From assembly GCF_009749385.1 (NCBI RefSeq), contig NZ_WBIN01000001.1:62001-126000 (forward strand): DNA of 64,000 bases. The letters run 5' to 3'. Made by a program: the position numbers and the translations under genes. Every line of letters begins with the position of its first letter. The first letter of the stretch is position 1. The DNA is from Agromyces allii (GTDB lineage: Bacteria > Actinomycetota > Actinomycetes > Actinomycetales > Microbacteriaceae). Positions 17,696 through 26,777 of the stretch are shown piece after piece. Below the pieces are notes generated by a model that worked only from the letters and a program-made list of their open reading frames with translations, had not been told where the DNA came from and ran no database searches.

Positions 17696-18466
17696 CTACG
17701 CCCGACGCACCGGGTTCGACAGCGTGCCGAGCCCCGAGACCGAGACCTCGACGGTGTCGCCGTCGACGATCGGCCCGACGCCGGCGGGCGTTCCGGTGAG
17801 GATCACGTCGCCGGGCAGCAGCGTGAACACGCTCGAGGCATAGGCGATGATCGCGGGGATCGAGTGCACCATGTCGGCCAGTCGCCCCTCCTGTCGACGC
17901 TCGCCGTTGACGCTCGTCTCGATCGTGCCGTTCACGAGGTCGAGCTCGGTGTCGATCACGGGGCCGAGCGGGCAGAACGTGTCGAAGCCCTTTGCGCGCG
18001 CCCACTGCCCGTCGCGCTGCTGAAGATCGCGGGCCGTCACGTCGTTCGCGATCGTGTAGCCGAAGACGACGCTCGCGGCGTCGGCCTCGGCGACGTTCTT
18101 CGCGATGCGGCCGATGACCACGGCGACCTCGCCCTCGTGTTCGACCCGCTCGCTCTGCGGCGGGAGCACGATCGTGTCGGCCGGACCGATCACCGACGTG
18201 TTGGGCTTCAGGAAGAGCAGCGGCTCGCTGGGGGCCTCGCCGCCCATCTCGGCGGCGTGCTCGCGGTAGTTCTTGCCGACCGCGACGATCTTCGAACGCG
18301 GGATGACGGGGGCCAGCAGTGTGGCGGCCGCGAGCGCGACCCGCTCGCCCGTGGGCTCGTAGCCCGCGAACATCGGGTCGGCCTTCAGGACGATGAGCTC
18401 GTGCTCCTCCTCGTCGACGATACCGAACGAGATGGACTCACCATGCGAGAAGCGCGCGATCTTCAT
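17696..18466 (-). CDS. Fumarylacetoacetate hydrolase family protein
   Basis: The 256-residue protein has the FAH fold: a short N-terminal part, then [14 protein letters not shown], the metal-binding [11 protein letters not shown] near residue 110, [15 protein letters not shown] and [13 protein letters not shown]. The family comprises Mg-dependent hydrolases, decarboxylases and isomerases acting on 2-oxo or acylpyruvate substrates, including oxaloacetate decarboxylase-like members; specificity is unclear. It follows the GNAT gene by 9 bp and is the last gene of the leuB operon. In actinobacteria this gene commonly neighbours gltX. Confidence 0.88.
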   Translation of the reverse strand: MKIARFSHGESISFGIVDEEEHELIVLKADPMFAGYEPTGERVALAAATLLAPVIPRSKIVAVGKNYREHAAEMGGEAPSEPLLFLKPNTSVIGPADTIVLPPQSERVEHEGEVAVVIGRIAKNVAEADAASVVFGYTIANDVTARDLQQRDGQWARAKGFDTFCPLGPVIDTELDLVNGTIETSVNGERRQEGRLADMVHSIPAIIAYASSVFTLLPGDVILTGTPAGVGPIVDGDTVEVSVSGLGTLSNPVRRA

Positions 18467-18475
18467 GCGTCCAGC

Positions 18476-18991
18476 CTACGGCGCGTCGACCCGGGATTCG
18501 TCGGGGCGGGGTTGGTCATGGCGAGGTCCGTCGGGGATGAGCCGCTTGCCGAGGCTCGCGACGTCGTCGACCTCGTAGCCGAGGCTGCGGTAGAACGCGA
18601 TGACTCCCGCGTTGGTCGAGCGCACCTGGAGGTTGAGCTTGGGGCAGCCCCGCTCGGCGAGCAGGCGCTCGGCCTCGGCCATCAGACGCGCGCCCAGGCC
18701 CGCTCCGCGCCGTGAGCCGTCGACCGCGAGGTAGTTGACCCACCCGCGGTGCCCGTCGTAGCCGATCATCGCGGTCGCGACCAGCGCTCCCCCGGCCTCG
18801 CCGACGAGGAACAGCTCGGGCTGCACGGCCAGCTTGCGCTCGATGTCGAGGTACGGGTCGTTCCACGGCACCACGAGCCCGGCCGCGCGCCACAGCGCGA
18901 CGACCGGCTCGGTGTCGGCGACCGCGAAGGGGCGGATGCGCACGGCGTCGGCTGCGGCATCCGCCCCTTCGGGCAGATCGGAAGGGCTCAC
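18476..18991 (-). CDS. GNAT family N-acetyltransferase (YpeA-like)
   Basis: The 171-residue protein is a GNAT acetyltransferase. The acetyl-CoA binding segment is GSRRGAGLGARLMAEAE, preceded by VNYLAVD and followed by AFYRSLGYEVDD. The order RIRPFAVADTEPVVALW at the N terminus resembles YpeA-type members. Translation starts at GTG 18991, which overlaps the ilvE stop as GTGA, and the coding frame fits. The acylated substrate is unknown. Confidence 0.82.
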   Translation of the reverse strand: MSPSDLPEGADAAADAVRIRPFAVADTEPVVALWRAAGLVVPWNDPYLDIERKLAVQPELFLVGEAGGALVATAMIGYDGHRGWVNYLAVDGSRRGAGLGARLMAEAERLLAERGCPKLNLQVRSTNAGVIAFYRSLGYEVDDVASLGKRLIPDGPRHDQPRPDESRVDAP

Positions 18992-20103
18992 GCGTCGAGG
19001 CGCAGCATCCAGCCGTGGCGGTCTTCGCGACGCCCGTACTGGATGTCGGTGAGCTCCTCGCGGAGCGACAGCGCCAGGTCGGATGCCTCGGCGTGCGTGT
19101 GCACGATCTCGAAGTCCTCGGCGAGCAGGCGCCCGATGGGCACCACGACGGCGGCCGTGCCGCACGCGAACGCGCCCACGATGTCGCCGGACTCGACGCC
19201 GGTGCGCCACTCGTCGATCGAGATGGGACGACGCTCGACCGTGTGGCCGCGGTCGGCCGCGAGCTGCAGGATCGAGTCGCGCGTGATGCCCTCGAGGATC
19301 GACGCGGACTCGGGCGTCACGAGCGTGCCGTCGCGCTTGACGATGACGACGTTCATGCCGCCGAGCTCTTCGAGGTTGCCGGCGTCGTCGAGGAAGGCGA
19401 CCTGCTGGCAGCCCTTCTCGTAGGCCTCGGCCTGGGGCAGCAGGCTCGACGCGTAGTTGCCGCCGGTCTTGGCCGCACCCGTTCCGCCCTTGCCGGCGCG
19501 CGCGTACTGGGTGGAGAGCCAGATGTTCACGGGCGCGACGCCGCCGGGGAAGTACGCGGCCGCCGGGCTCGCGATGACGTAGTACGCGACCTTCTTCGCC
19601 GGGCGCACGCCGAGGAACGCCTCTTTCGCGAACATGAACGGACGCAGGTACAGGCTCGTCTCGGGGGCGCCGGGCACCCACTCGGCGTCGACCTCGATGA
19701 GCTTCTTCAGCGACTCGATGAAGATCTCGCTCGGCAGCTCGGGCAGCGCGAGGCGCCGTGCCGAGCGCTGCATGCGCGCCGCGTTCTCGTACGGGCGGAA
19801 CGTGTGGACGGAGCCGTCGGCGTGACGGTACGCCTTCATGCCCTCGAAGATCTCCTGCGCGTAGTGCAGCACCGCAGCCGCCGGGTCGAGCGAGATCGGG
19901 CCGTAGGGCGTCACGCGCGGACGGTGCCACCCGCCCTTCTCGGACCAGCACACATCGACCATGTGATCGGTGAAGTGGTTGCCGAAGCCGGGGTCGGCGA
20001 GGATCTCGGCGCGCGCCTCTGGCGACTTCGCCTGGTCGTTGCGAACCGTCTGCCAGATGAGCCCTGCGGGAGACGGAGCCTGGAGCGGGAGGTTGATCGT
20101 CAT
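18988..20103 (-). CDS. ilvE: Branched-chain amino acid aminotransferase
   Basis: This 371-residue class IV PLP transaminase makes valine, leucine and isoleucine from their 2-oxo acids. The chain holds the type II signature region HYAQEIFEGMKAYR, SLYLRPFMFA, the PLP lysine in AAKTGGNYASSLLPQ near residue 205, and the phosphate-binding stretch ESASILEGITRDS. The ATG at 20103 follows GAAGGACC. It lies 22 bp after leuB, so the last steps of leucine synthesis are encoded together. The downstream GNAT gene overlaps it by 4 bp. Confidence 0.95.
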   Translation of the reverse strand: MTINLPLQAPSPAGLIWQTVRNDQAKSPEARAEILADPGFGNHFTDHMVDVCWSEKGGWHRPRVTPYGPISLDPAAAVLHYAQEIFEGMKAYRHADGSVHTFRPYENAARMQRSARRLALPELPSEIFIESLKKLIEVDAEWVPGAPETSLYLRPFMFAKEAFLGVRPAKKVAYYVIASPAAAYFPGGVAPVNIWLSTQYARAGKGGTGAAKTGGNYASSLLPQAEAYEKGCQQVAFLDDAGNLEELGGMNVVIVKRDGTLVTPESASILEGITRDSILQLAADRGHTVERRPISIDEWRTGVESGDIVGAFACGTAAVVVPIGRLLAEDFEIVHTHAEASDLALSLREELTDIQYGRREDRHGWMLRLDA

Positions 20104-20125
20104 GATGGGTCCTTCAGTCGATGAG

Positions 20126-21187
20126 TCAGTCGAGTGAGCCGATGCGAGCGGCGATCGCGTCGCCGACCTCGGGGGTCGAACGACGTGCGTCGCCGCGCTC
20201 GGCGATGTCGGCGGCGACCGCACGCTCGACCTCTGCCGCGGCATCCGCCTCGCCCAGATGGCGGAGCAGGAGTGCGACGGAGAGGATCGCGGCCGTGGGG
20301 TCGGCGATGCCCTTCCCGGCGATGTCGGGTGCGGAACCGTGAACCGGCTCGAACATGCTGGGGAATCGGCCGTCGGGGTTGATGTTGCCCGAGGCTGCGA
20401 GACCGATGCCGCCGCTGATCGCGCCGGCCAGATCGGTGAGGATGTCGCCGAAGAGGTTGTCTGTGACGATGACGTCGAATCTAGCAGGATCCGTCACGAA
20501 GAAGATGGTCGCGGCATCGATGTGCAGGTAATCGACGGCGACGTCGGGATACTCGAGCCCGACGGCGTCGACCGTGCGCTTCCAGAGCGAACCGGCGAAC
20601 ACGAGCACGTTGGTCTTGTGCACGAGCGTCAGCTTCTTGCGGGGGCGGGCGGATGCCGCGGCGAACGCGTAGCGCACGACGCGCTCGACGCCGTACGCCG
20701 TGTTCACCGACACCTCGTTGGCGACCTCGGCGGGCGTGCCCGTGCGGATCGCGCCGCCGTTGCCGACGTACGGACCCTCGGTGCCCTCGCGCACCACGAC
20801 GAAGTCGACCTCGCCCGGGTTCGACAGGGGGCTCACGACGCCCGGGTGCAGCACCGTCGGACGCAGGTTCACGTAGTGGTCGAGCTCGAAGCGGAGCTTC
20901 AGCAGCAGGCCGCGCTCGATGTTCGCGCCGGCCAGCCGGGGATCGCCCGGCGTGCCGCCGACCGCGCCGAGCAGGATCGCGTCGTACTGCTTGATGGCGC
21001 TCAGGTCGTCGTCGGTCAGCACGTCGCCGGTCTCGAGGTAGCGCGCGGCCCCCAGCGAGTACGGCGTCTGCTCGATGACCAGATCGGTGCCGCGAACGGC
21101 CGCGTCGAGCGCTTTCAGCGCCTCTGAGACGACCTCAGGGCCGATCCCGTCACCGGGGATGACTGCGAGTTTGACCGTTCGTACCAT
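20126..21187 (-). CDS. leuB: 3-isopropylmalate dehydrogenase
   Basis: The 353-residue enzyme oxidatively decarboxylates 3-isopropylmalate to 2-oxoisocaproate in leucine synthesis. The isocitrate/isopropylmalate dehydrogenase signature [19 protein letters not shown] is complete, preceded by [13 protein letters not shown], and [19 protein letters not shown] binds NAD. GAAGGGAA precedes the ATG. It heads the leuB-ilvE-GNAT-FAH unit. Confidence 0.96.
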   Translation of the reverse strand: MVRTVKLAVIPGDGIGPEVVSEALKALDAAVRGTDLVIEQTPYSLGAARYLETGDVLTDDDLSAIKQYDAILLGAVGGTPGDPRLAGANIERGLLLKLRFELDHYVNLRPTVLHPGVVSPLSNPGEVDFVVVREGTEGPYVGNGGAIRTGTPAEVANEVSVNTAYGVERVVRYAFAAASARPRKKLTLVHKTNVLVFAGSLWKRTVDAVGLEYPDVAVDYLHIDAATIFFVTDPARFDVIVTDNLFGDILTDLAGAISGGIGLAASGNINPDGRFPSMFEPVHGSAPDIAGKGIADPTAAILSVALLLRHLGEADAAAEVERAVAADIAERGDARRSTPEVGDAIAARIGSLD

Positions 21188-21215
21188 GGAATTCCCTTCG
21201 TGCGCCAGCCCTCAC

Positions 21216-21241
21216 AGCGTATCGGCTGGCGAGGCTAGCCT
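21216..21241. promoter_or_regulatory. Divergent -10 boxes for leuB and the DUF6458 gene
   Basis: TACGCT on the minus strand (21216-21221) is placed to serve leuB, and TAGCCT on the plus strand (21236-21241) is placed to serve the gene at 21314 with a leader of about 65 nt. No strong -35 boxes are seen. Confidence 0.35.
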
Positions 21242-21313
21242 GAGCCCGCTGCCGGAGATCCGGCCGCGCACCCGGCGCGTCCACCCGACCGCCCGAGAAG
21301 GGAGTCCCCCACC

Positions 21314-21574
21314 ATGAGCATCGGACTCGGAATCGTCCTCTTCGTGATCGGCGCGATCCTCGCGTTCGCGTTGAACATCGCCGTCGACTGGATCGACCTC
21401 CAGCTGGTCGGCTACATCCTGATGGCCGCAGGCGCGCTGGTCGTCGTGCTCGGCATCGTGCTGCTCGCGCGCCGCCGCCGCACGATCTCGACCTCGCAGA
21501 CCAGCGTCGACCCCGCTTCCGGCACGCAGGTGCGCCGCGACGAGACGAGCGCGCCCGACACGACCGCCTACTGA
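21314..21574 (+). CDS. Small membrane protein, DUF6458-like
   Basis: The 86-residue protein starts MSIGLGIVLFVIGAIL and has two transmembrane segments (about 3-23 and 30-50), then an RRRR stop-transfer cluster and a hydrophilic tail. It resembles the DUF6458 family of short actinobacterial membrane proteins with no known function. GAAGGGAG precedes the ATG at a good distance. Confidence 0.8.
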   Translation: MSIGLGIVLFVIGAILAFALNIAVDWIDLQLVGYILMAAGALVVVLGIVLLARRRRTISTSQTSVDPASGTQVRRDETSAPDTTAY

Positions 21575-21581
21575 GGGCACG

Positions 21582-21620
21582 CACGAGGGCCCGCGTCGCA
21601 GCGCGACGCGGGCCCTCGTG
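21582..21620. terminator. Bidirectional terminator, 18-bp perfect stem
   Basis: Positions 21582-21599 pair perfectly with 21603-21620 around AGC. The hairpin lies between the converging DUF6458-like and MFS genes. Confidence 0.88.
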
Positions 21621-21641
21621 GTCGTCGGCTCTCCGCGGTCG

Positions 21642-23246
21642 TCAGTCCGTCGACGCCTGAACGGGGTTGCGCAGCGTCACGGCCGCGATGACCGCGGCGC
21701 CGAGCATGAGACCCACGCCGATGAGCGAGGTGAGCACCACGCCGCCGTCGAACGCGACGGCGGCCGAGGCGAGCACCTGGTCGGCGATGCCGGCCGGCAT
21801 CTGCTCGGCGACCGCGGAGGTGCCCGCGAGCGTCTCGCGTGCGGCATCGGCCTGCGCGGAGGTCAGCGACGCCGGGAGCACGAGCGCCGCCCGGTAGTGC
21901 GCGGCGAGGATGCTGCCGAGCACCGCCGTGCCGAGCACCGCGCCGAGCTCGTACGCCGTCTCGGAGACCGCCGACGCGGCTCCGGCCTTCTCGGGCGGTG
22001 CGCTCGAGAGGATGAGCTCGTTCGAGACGGTCTCGGCTGCGCCGATGCCCACGCCGAGCAGCACGAACGCGAGCACGATCGGGGCGATCGACTCGGCATC
22101 CGTGAACAGGGCGATCACGAGGTAGCCGGAGGCCGAGAGCCCGAGCGCGACGGGCACGAGCACGCGCGGGCGCACCCGACGAGCGACCGGCACGACCGCG
22201 AGGCCGGCGATGATCATCGCGACGAGGCCCGGCAGCAGCGCGAGTCCCGCCTCGACCGGGCTGAGCCCGGCGATCAGCTGCAGGTGCTGCGACACGAAGT
22301 AGAGGAACCCGACGAGCGCGATCACGCTGAACAGGTTCACGAGCACCGCGCCGCCGAAGGAGCCCTTCGCGAACAGTCGCACGTCGAGCATGGGCGAGTC
22401 GCTGCGGAGCTGCCGGCGCACGAACCAGAGCGCGCAGGCCGCACCGAAGGCGATCGCGAGGATGCCGGTGGCGTCGAGCCCGTCGGTCGCGATCGACTTG
22501 ATGCCGAACACGATCGGCACCATGGCGGCGAGCGAGAGCACGATGCTGACGATGTCGATGCGGCCCGGGTTCGGGTCGCGGCTCTCGGGGATCAGCAGCG
22601 GCACGAGGATGATGAGCGGCACGAGCACGGGCACCGCGAGCAGGAACACCGAGCCCCACGCGAAGTGCTCGAGCAGCACGCCGCCGACGATCGGGCCGAA
22701 GGCGCTGCCGGCGGCGAAGCCGGTCGCCCAGATCGCGATCGCGAGCCGGCGCTGCTCGCGGTCGGCGAAGACCGTGCGGAGCAGCGACAGCGTCGAGGGC
22801 ATGAGCATCGCGCCGAAGAAGCCGAGCGCGGCGCGGGCGGCGATGAGCGCCTCGGCGGTGGGCGCGAACGCGGCACCGATCGAGACGACGGCGAAGCCGA
22901 CCGAACCGATCAGCAGCATGCGGCGACGTCCGAAGCGGTCGCCCGCACTGCCCATGGCCACCAGGAGTCCGGCGAGCACGAGCGGGTAGGCGTCGATGAT
23001 CCAGAGCTGCTGGGCCGCGGTCGGTGCGAGCGCGAGCGAGATCTCGGGCAGGGCGAAGCTCAGCACCGTGTTGTCGATCGAGACGAGCAGCACGGGCAGC
23101 ATCAGCACCGCGAGCGCGAACCAGGCGCGTCGCGGGGCGCGCACCGAGGGTTCGGCGGCGCCGCGTGCGGTCGCGCCGGGGGCGCCGGCGGTCGGGCGCG
23201 CGTCGAGGTCGGTGGTGGTCGTCGGAGTGGTCAGGTTCTCGGTCAT
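21642..23246 (-). CDS. MFS drug efflux transporter (DHA2, 14 TM)
   Basis: The 534-residue protein has a Thr/Ala-rich cytoplasmic N terminus and about 14 transmembrane segments, as in EmrB/QacA proton-drug antiporters. Motif A is MGSAGDRFGRRRMLL and motif C-like glycines occur in TGFAAGSAFGPIVGGVLLE. I chose the ATG at 23246 because it starts at the hydrophilic MTENLTT and is closest to the promoter. It is divergent from a TetR regulator with a clear operator between the two, so expression is probably induced by the transported compound. Confidence 0.92.
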   Translation of the reverse strand: MTENLTTPTTTTDLDARPTAGAPGATARGAAEPSVRAPRRAWFALAVLMLPVLLVSIDNTVLSFALPEISLALAPTAAQQLWIIDAYPLVLAGLLVAMGSAGDRFGRRRMLLIGSVGFAVVSIGAAFAPTAEALIAARAALGFFGAMLMPSTLSLLRTVFADREQRRLAIAIWATGFAAGSAFGPIVGGVLLEHFAWGSVFLLAVPVLVPLIILVPLLIPESRDPNPGRIDIVSIVLSLAAMVPIVFGIKSIATDGLDATGILAIAFGAACALWFVRRQLRSDSPMLDVRLFAKGSFGGAVLVNLFSVIALVGFLYFVSQHLQLIAGLSPVEAGLALLPGLVAMIIAGLAVVPVARRVRPRVLVPVALGLSASGYLVIALFTDAESIAPIVLAFVLLGVGIGAAETVSNELILSSAPPEKAGAASAVSETAYELGAVLGTAVLGSILAAHYRAALVLPASLTSAQADAARETLAGTSAVAEQMPAGIADQVLASAAVAFDGGVVLTSLIGVGLMLGAAVIAAVTLRNPVQASTD

Positions 23247-23278
23247 GCGTTTCGCTCGTTCTGTCTCTGAGGCGGTTT

Positions 23279-23300
23279 CTATACCGTCCAGTTGGTATAG
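23279..23300. promoter_or_regulatory. TetR operator overlapping two divergent -10 boxes
   Basis: CTATACC (23279-23285) and GGTATAG (23294-23300) form a perfect inverted repeat with an 8-bp spacer. The right arm holds TATAGT for the TetR gene and the left arm, read on the minus strand, TATAGA for the MFS gene, so binding would block both promoters. Confidence 0.75.
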
Positions 23301-23363
23301 TAACAGGATGCCGCGAGACCTGCCAGCACCGGCCCCGACCCCGTTCTCCGCCACAATGGGGTC

Positions 23364-23927
23364 ATGAGCCGTCCCCCAGCCGCACGCGAAGCCGTGCTCG
23401 ACGCCTTCGAACGGCTGATCATCGCCGACGGCGAACGCGCCGCGACCCTCGACGCCACGGCCCGCGCCGCCGGCGTCTCGAAGGGCGGGCTGCTCTACCA
23501 CTTCGGCTCGCGCCATGCCCTCATCGCCGGGCTCATCGAACGCCTGCACCGCCTCGTCGACGAGGACGTCACGCGCATCGACGCGGCGCCCGAGGGCCCG
23601 ATCGCGTACTTCGTGCGCTCGTCGCTCGAGATCGAGACGGCACTCGACCGCAGCTTCATCGCCACCGTGCGCCTCGCACAGGGCGGCGACCGCGAGGCCG
23701 GCATCGCCATCGAGGAGGTGCGCGAACGCTGGCTCGTCGAACTCGGCCGCCACGTCAGCGACCCGGCGCTCGCCATCGCCATCACCCTCATCGGCGACGG
23801 CCTCTACTACCACTCGGCCCTGCGCGCCGAGGCGGTCGACGATGCCGCGACCGCCGGCGACTTCAGCCCCGAGCAGATGGACGCGCTCGTCGCCCTGCTC
23901 GAACGCCTGGTCGCCGACGGCCGCTGA
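23364..23927 (+). CDS. TetR family transcriptional regulator
   Basis: The 187-residue protein has a TetR helix-turn-helix at about residues 25-55 (ATLDATARAAGVSKGGLLYHFGSRHALIAG) and an all-helical ligand-binding domain. It is divergent from the MFS efflux gene and probably represses both through the repeat at 23279-23300. An upstream ATG near 23308 is out of frame, which supports the start at 23364. Confidence 0.92.
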   Translation: MSRPPAAREAVLDAFERLIIADGERAATLDATARAAGVSKGGLLYHFGSRHALIAGLIERLHRLVDEDVTRIDAAPEGPIAYFVRSSLEIETALDRSFIATVRLAQGGDREAGIAIEEVRERWLVELGRHVSDPALAIAITLIGDGLYYHSALRAEAVDDAATAGDFSPEQMDALVALLERLVADGR

Positions 23928-24044
23928 CGGCCGCTGAGCGACGGTCACCGTCCGGCGGCTGATGACGGGCGCTCGGCGGGCACTCCCCCGCCGGGCCTTC
24001 GAACGGCGACTCGCGACATCCGCCTCGACCTCCCCTCGGACGAC

Positions 24045-24084
24045 GGATGCCGCATGCGACCGGTTCGGGTCGCATGCGGCATCC
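24045..24084. terminator. Bidirectional terminator, 17-bp perfect stem
   Basis: Positions 24045-24061 pair perfectly with 24068-24084 around GGTTCG. It separates the converging tetR-type gene and serA; the arms include GGATGCCGCATGCGACC. Confidence 0.85.
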
Positions 24085-24103
24085 GCAGGGCTGGGAGTGC
24101 TGC

Positions 24104-25693
24104 CTACTCGGTGATATCGATCTCGACGAAGACCGAAGCGTCGATCGCCTCGCGGACGCGCTCGAGCACGTCGGCGGGAACCGGCGAGTCGACCGTGAGC
24201 ACGCTGAGCGCGCTGCCGCCGGCCTCGCGACGGGCGATCTGCATGCCCGCGATGTTGATGCCGGCCTCGCCGAACTCGCGACCGTAGACCGCGACGATGC
24301 CGGGGCGGTCGGCGTACTCCATGACGATGTGGATGTCGGCGATCGGCACCTCGAGCTCGTAGCCGTTGATGCCGACGAGCTTCTCGACCTGCTTCGTGCC
24401 GGTCAGCGTGCCCGAGACGGAGATCTGGCGGCCGTCGGCGACCGCGCCGCTCAGCGTGATGACGTTGCGGAACTCGGCCGACTCGGCGTCGACGATGAGC
24501 CGCACGTCGATGCCGCGCTGCTCGGCGAGGAGCGGCGCGTTCACGTACGAGACGGACTCGCTCACGACGTTGGTGAAGACGCCCTTGAGCGCGGCGAGCT
24601 TCAGCACCTTGACGTCGTACTCGGACAGCTCGCCGTGCACCTCGACGTCGAGGCTCGTGAGTGCGCCCTGCGCGAGGCCCGAGAAGAGCTGGCCGAGCTT
24701 CTCGACGAGCGGGATGCCGGGGCGCACGTAGGGGTCGATGACGCCGCCCGCGACGTTGACCGCGTCGGGCACGAGCTCGCCGGCGAGCGCCAGGCGCACC
24801 GACTTCGCGACCGAGATGCCCGCCTTCTCCTGCGCCTCGTCGGTCGACGCGCCGAGGTGCGGCGTGACGATGACGTTCGGCAGGGCGAGCAGCGGCGACT
24901 CGCGCGGCGGCTCGGTGACGAACACGTCGAGGCCCGCGCCCGCGATGGTGCCGGCGACGAGCGCCTCGTGCAGCGCCTCCTCGTCGATGAGCCCGCCGCG
25001 CGCGACGTTGACGATGTAGGCCGACGGCTTCATCTTCGCGAGCTGCTCGGTCGAGATCATGCCGGTCGTCTCGGGGGTCTTCGGCATGTGGATCGTGATG
25101 AAGTCGCTGCGCTCGAGCAGTTCGTCGAGCGAGACGGTCTGCACGCCGAGCTGCTGCGCGCGAGCGGCCGTGATGTACGGGTCGTACGCGATGACCTCGA
25201 CGCCGAACGCCTGCAGGCGTGCCGTGATGAGCGCGCCGATGCGGCCGAGGCCGATGATGCCGACGGTCTTCTCGTAGAGCTCGGTGCCCGTGTAGTGCGA
25301 ACGCTTCCATTCGCCCTGCGCGAGCGCGGAGTGCGCCGCCGGGATGTGGCGCGCGAGGCTCAGGATGTGGCCGACCGTGAGCTCGGCAGCCGAGATGATG
25401 TTCGACGTGGGCGCGTTCACGACCATGACGCCGGCGGTCGTGGCCGCCTTGATGTCGACGTTGTCGAGGCCGACGCCCGCGCGGGCGACGACCTGCAGCT
25501 TCGGCGCCGCGGCGATGGCCTCGGCGTCGACCTTGGTGGCGGAGCGCACCAGGATCGCGTTGGCGTCGGAGAGCGCGGACAGCAGCGCCGCCCGGTCGGT
25601 GCCGTCGACGTTGCGGACGTCGAAGTCGGGCCCGAGGGCGTCGACGGTGGCGGGCGAGAGTTCTTCGGCGATCAGCACGACCGGCTTTGACAC
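24104..25693 (-). CDS. serA: D-3-phosphoglycerate dehydrogenase
   Basis: The 529-residue enzyme catalyses the first step of serine synthesis. It is the long type: the D-2-hydroxyacid dehydrogenase core with GIIGLGRIGALITARL (NAD binding), VNVARGGLIDEEAL and PHLGASTDEAQ holding the catalytic His, then an allosteric-substrate-binding domain and a C-terminal ACT domain (about 455-529, ADIHIVMEYADRPGIVAVYG). Regulation by serine is likely for this type. Translation starts at GTG 25693, with GAAGGA ten bases upstream. Confidence 0.96.
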   Translation of the reverse strand: MSKPVVLIAEELSPATVDALGPDFDVRNVDGTDRAALLSALSDANAILVRSATKVDAEAIAAAPKLQVVARAGVGLDNVDIKAATTAGVMVVNAPTSNIISAAELTVGHILSLARHIPAAHSALAQGEWKRSHYTGTELYEKTVGIIGLGRIGALITARLQAFGVEVIAYDPYITAARAQQLGVQTVSLDELLERSDFITIHMPKTPETTGMISTEQLAKMKPSAYIVNVARGGLIDEEALHEALVAGTIAGAGLDVFVTEPPRESPLLALPNVIVTPHLGASTDEAQEKAGISVAKSVRLALAGELVPDAVNVAGGVIDPYVRPGIPLVEKLGQLFSGLAQGALTSLDVEVHGELSEYDVKVLKLAALKGVFTNVVSESVSYVNAPLLAEQRGIDVRLIVDAESAEFRNVITLSGAVADGRQISVSGTLTGTKQVEKLVGINGYELEVPIADIHIVMEYADRPGIVAVYGREFGEAGINIAGMQIARREAGGSALSVLTVDSPVPADVLERVREAIDASVFVEIDITE

Positions 25694-25786
25694 GAATAGA
25701 TCCTTCGGGTCTTGCGCGCACCAAGGCGCAGCACTGTGTGGGTGGGATGCGCCACACACCGTCGGGGGCGCAACCCGCTCAGCCTA
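25694..25786 (-). promoter_or_regulatory. serA promoter and structured leader
   Basis: TAGGCT on the minus strand (25781-25786) could be the -10 box. The following leader of roughly 80 nt contains an inverted repeat, TGTGTGG (25735-25741) with CCACACA (25752-25758). I recognise no known riboswitch. The assignment is tentative. Confidence 0.3.
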
Positions 25787-25862
25787 CTTCAGGCGCGAGG
25801 TGTGTTTCGTCCGTATGACGACGACCGACCGTCTGCAGACTCGGCCAGGGCCGGACACGTCG

Positions 25863-26267
25863 TCAGACGACGACGCCGCCGATCTGGCCGAGCAGCACCG
25901 TCAGGCTGAGGAAGAGCACCGCCGACACGGCGAGCCCGGTGAAGTAGAGCGCGATGCGGGCGAGCAGTCCGCGCCTGCGACCGAGGGCGAACGCCACGCC
26001 GAAGCACGCGAGCGGCGCGACGAGCGCGACGATCATGACGGCCCAGCCGCCGCCGCTGAACGAGAGGCCGAGACCGAGCAGCTGCACGATCGATTCCACG
26101 ACCTCCCACACGTCGTACGCGTAGAAGAGGCCGAAGAGCACCGCGAGCGTCACGTCGAGCCAGGTCGGCAGCGAGCGGTTCCGGGTCGCGGTGTCGTCGA
26201 CGACGCCGGTCGCGGCATCCGTCGACGCGGGCACGCCGGGCTCGGGTGCGACGGGAACGGTGCTCAT
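25863..26267 (-). CDS. Small membrane protein, unknown
   Basis: The 134-residue protein starts MSTVPVAPEPGVP, has a hydrophilic N terminus of about 35 residues and three probable transmembrane segments (about 36-55, 68-90 and 105-130). I do not recognise the family. Its ATG overlaps the stop of the preceding gene (ATGA), so the two are co-translated and may form one membrane complex. It closes a co-directional run that begins with the tyrosinase gene. Confidence 0.7.
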   Translation of the reverse strand: MSTVPVAPEPGVPASTDAATGVVDDTATRNRSLPTWLDVTLAVLFGLFYAYDVWEVVESIVQLLGLGLSFSGGGWAVMIVALVAPLACFGVAFALGRRRGLLARIALYFTGLAVSAVLFLSLTVLLGQIGGVVV

Positions 26268-26767
26268 GCGGTGACCCCCAGGACGAACGGCAGCGGCGCG
26301 AGCACGAGTGCCCCGACGACGAGCCACACGAGACGCGAGCGGCGACCGCCCGCCCGCATCGCGAGCGCGAACCAGCACGGCGCCGCGAGCACCGCGAGCC
26401 AGAGCCCGAGCGCGTACATCGCGTCGCTCACGATGCTGACGCCCGGCACCGAGGTGCGGAGCGCGGTGATGAGCCAGCCGATCGTGTAGAGCAGGTAGAC
26501 GCCCGCGAGGATGCCGAGCACCACGAGCTCGACGGAGCCGGTCTGCGGCGCGGCACCGGCCGTGTCGTCGGCGTCGGTCTTCGCGTCGGCGTCGGTCTTC
26601 GCGTCGGCGTCGGCGTCCGCGACCTCGAGCGGGCCGGATGCCGCGTCGGGCCCGCCGTCGGCCACCGGGGCCGCGACCGGCGGGCCGACCGTCTTCCAGC
26701 CGGGGGCGAGCGTCGGATCGTCGTCGCCCTCCCAGCGCAGGGCGTCGTCGTCGGAGTCGCGCGTCAT
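26264..26767 (-). CDS. Membrane protein with acidic repeat region, unknown
   Basis: The 167-residue protein has a long acidic cytoplasmic N terminus (MTRDSDDDALRWEGDDDP, then ADADADAKTDADAKTDADD) and three or so transmembrane segments in the second half. The acidic repeat is encoded by an 18-bp tandem repeat at 26567-26620. No family is recognised. It starts 10 bp after cutC and overlaps the next gene by 4 bp. Confidence 0.68.
   Translation of the reverse strand: MTRDSDDDALRWEGDDDPTLAPGWKTVGPPVAAPVADGGPDAASGPLEVADADADAKTDADAKTDADDTAGAAPQTGSVELVVLGILAGVYLLYTIGWLITALRTSVPGVSIVSDAMYALGLWLAVLAAPCWFALAMRAGGRRSRLVWLVVGALVLAPLPFVLGVTA
26567..26620. repeat. 18-bp tandem repeat inside a coding region
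   Basis: Two perfect 18-bp units (26567-26584 and 26585-26602) are followed by a third, partly diverged unit. In frame, each unit encodes six residues of the ADAKTD type, so copy-number change would lengthen or shorten the acidic tail without a frameshift. Confidence 0.8.
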
Positions 26768-26777
26768 GCCGTCAAGC

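Noticed and set aside
21642..25757. A 1371-codon open frame joining the serA and MFS regions
   Set aside because: Only its last 534 codons read as the MFS protein. The first part is an out-of-frame reading of serA and antisense of the TetR gene, so it is not a fusion.
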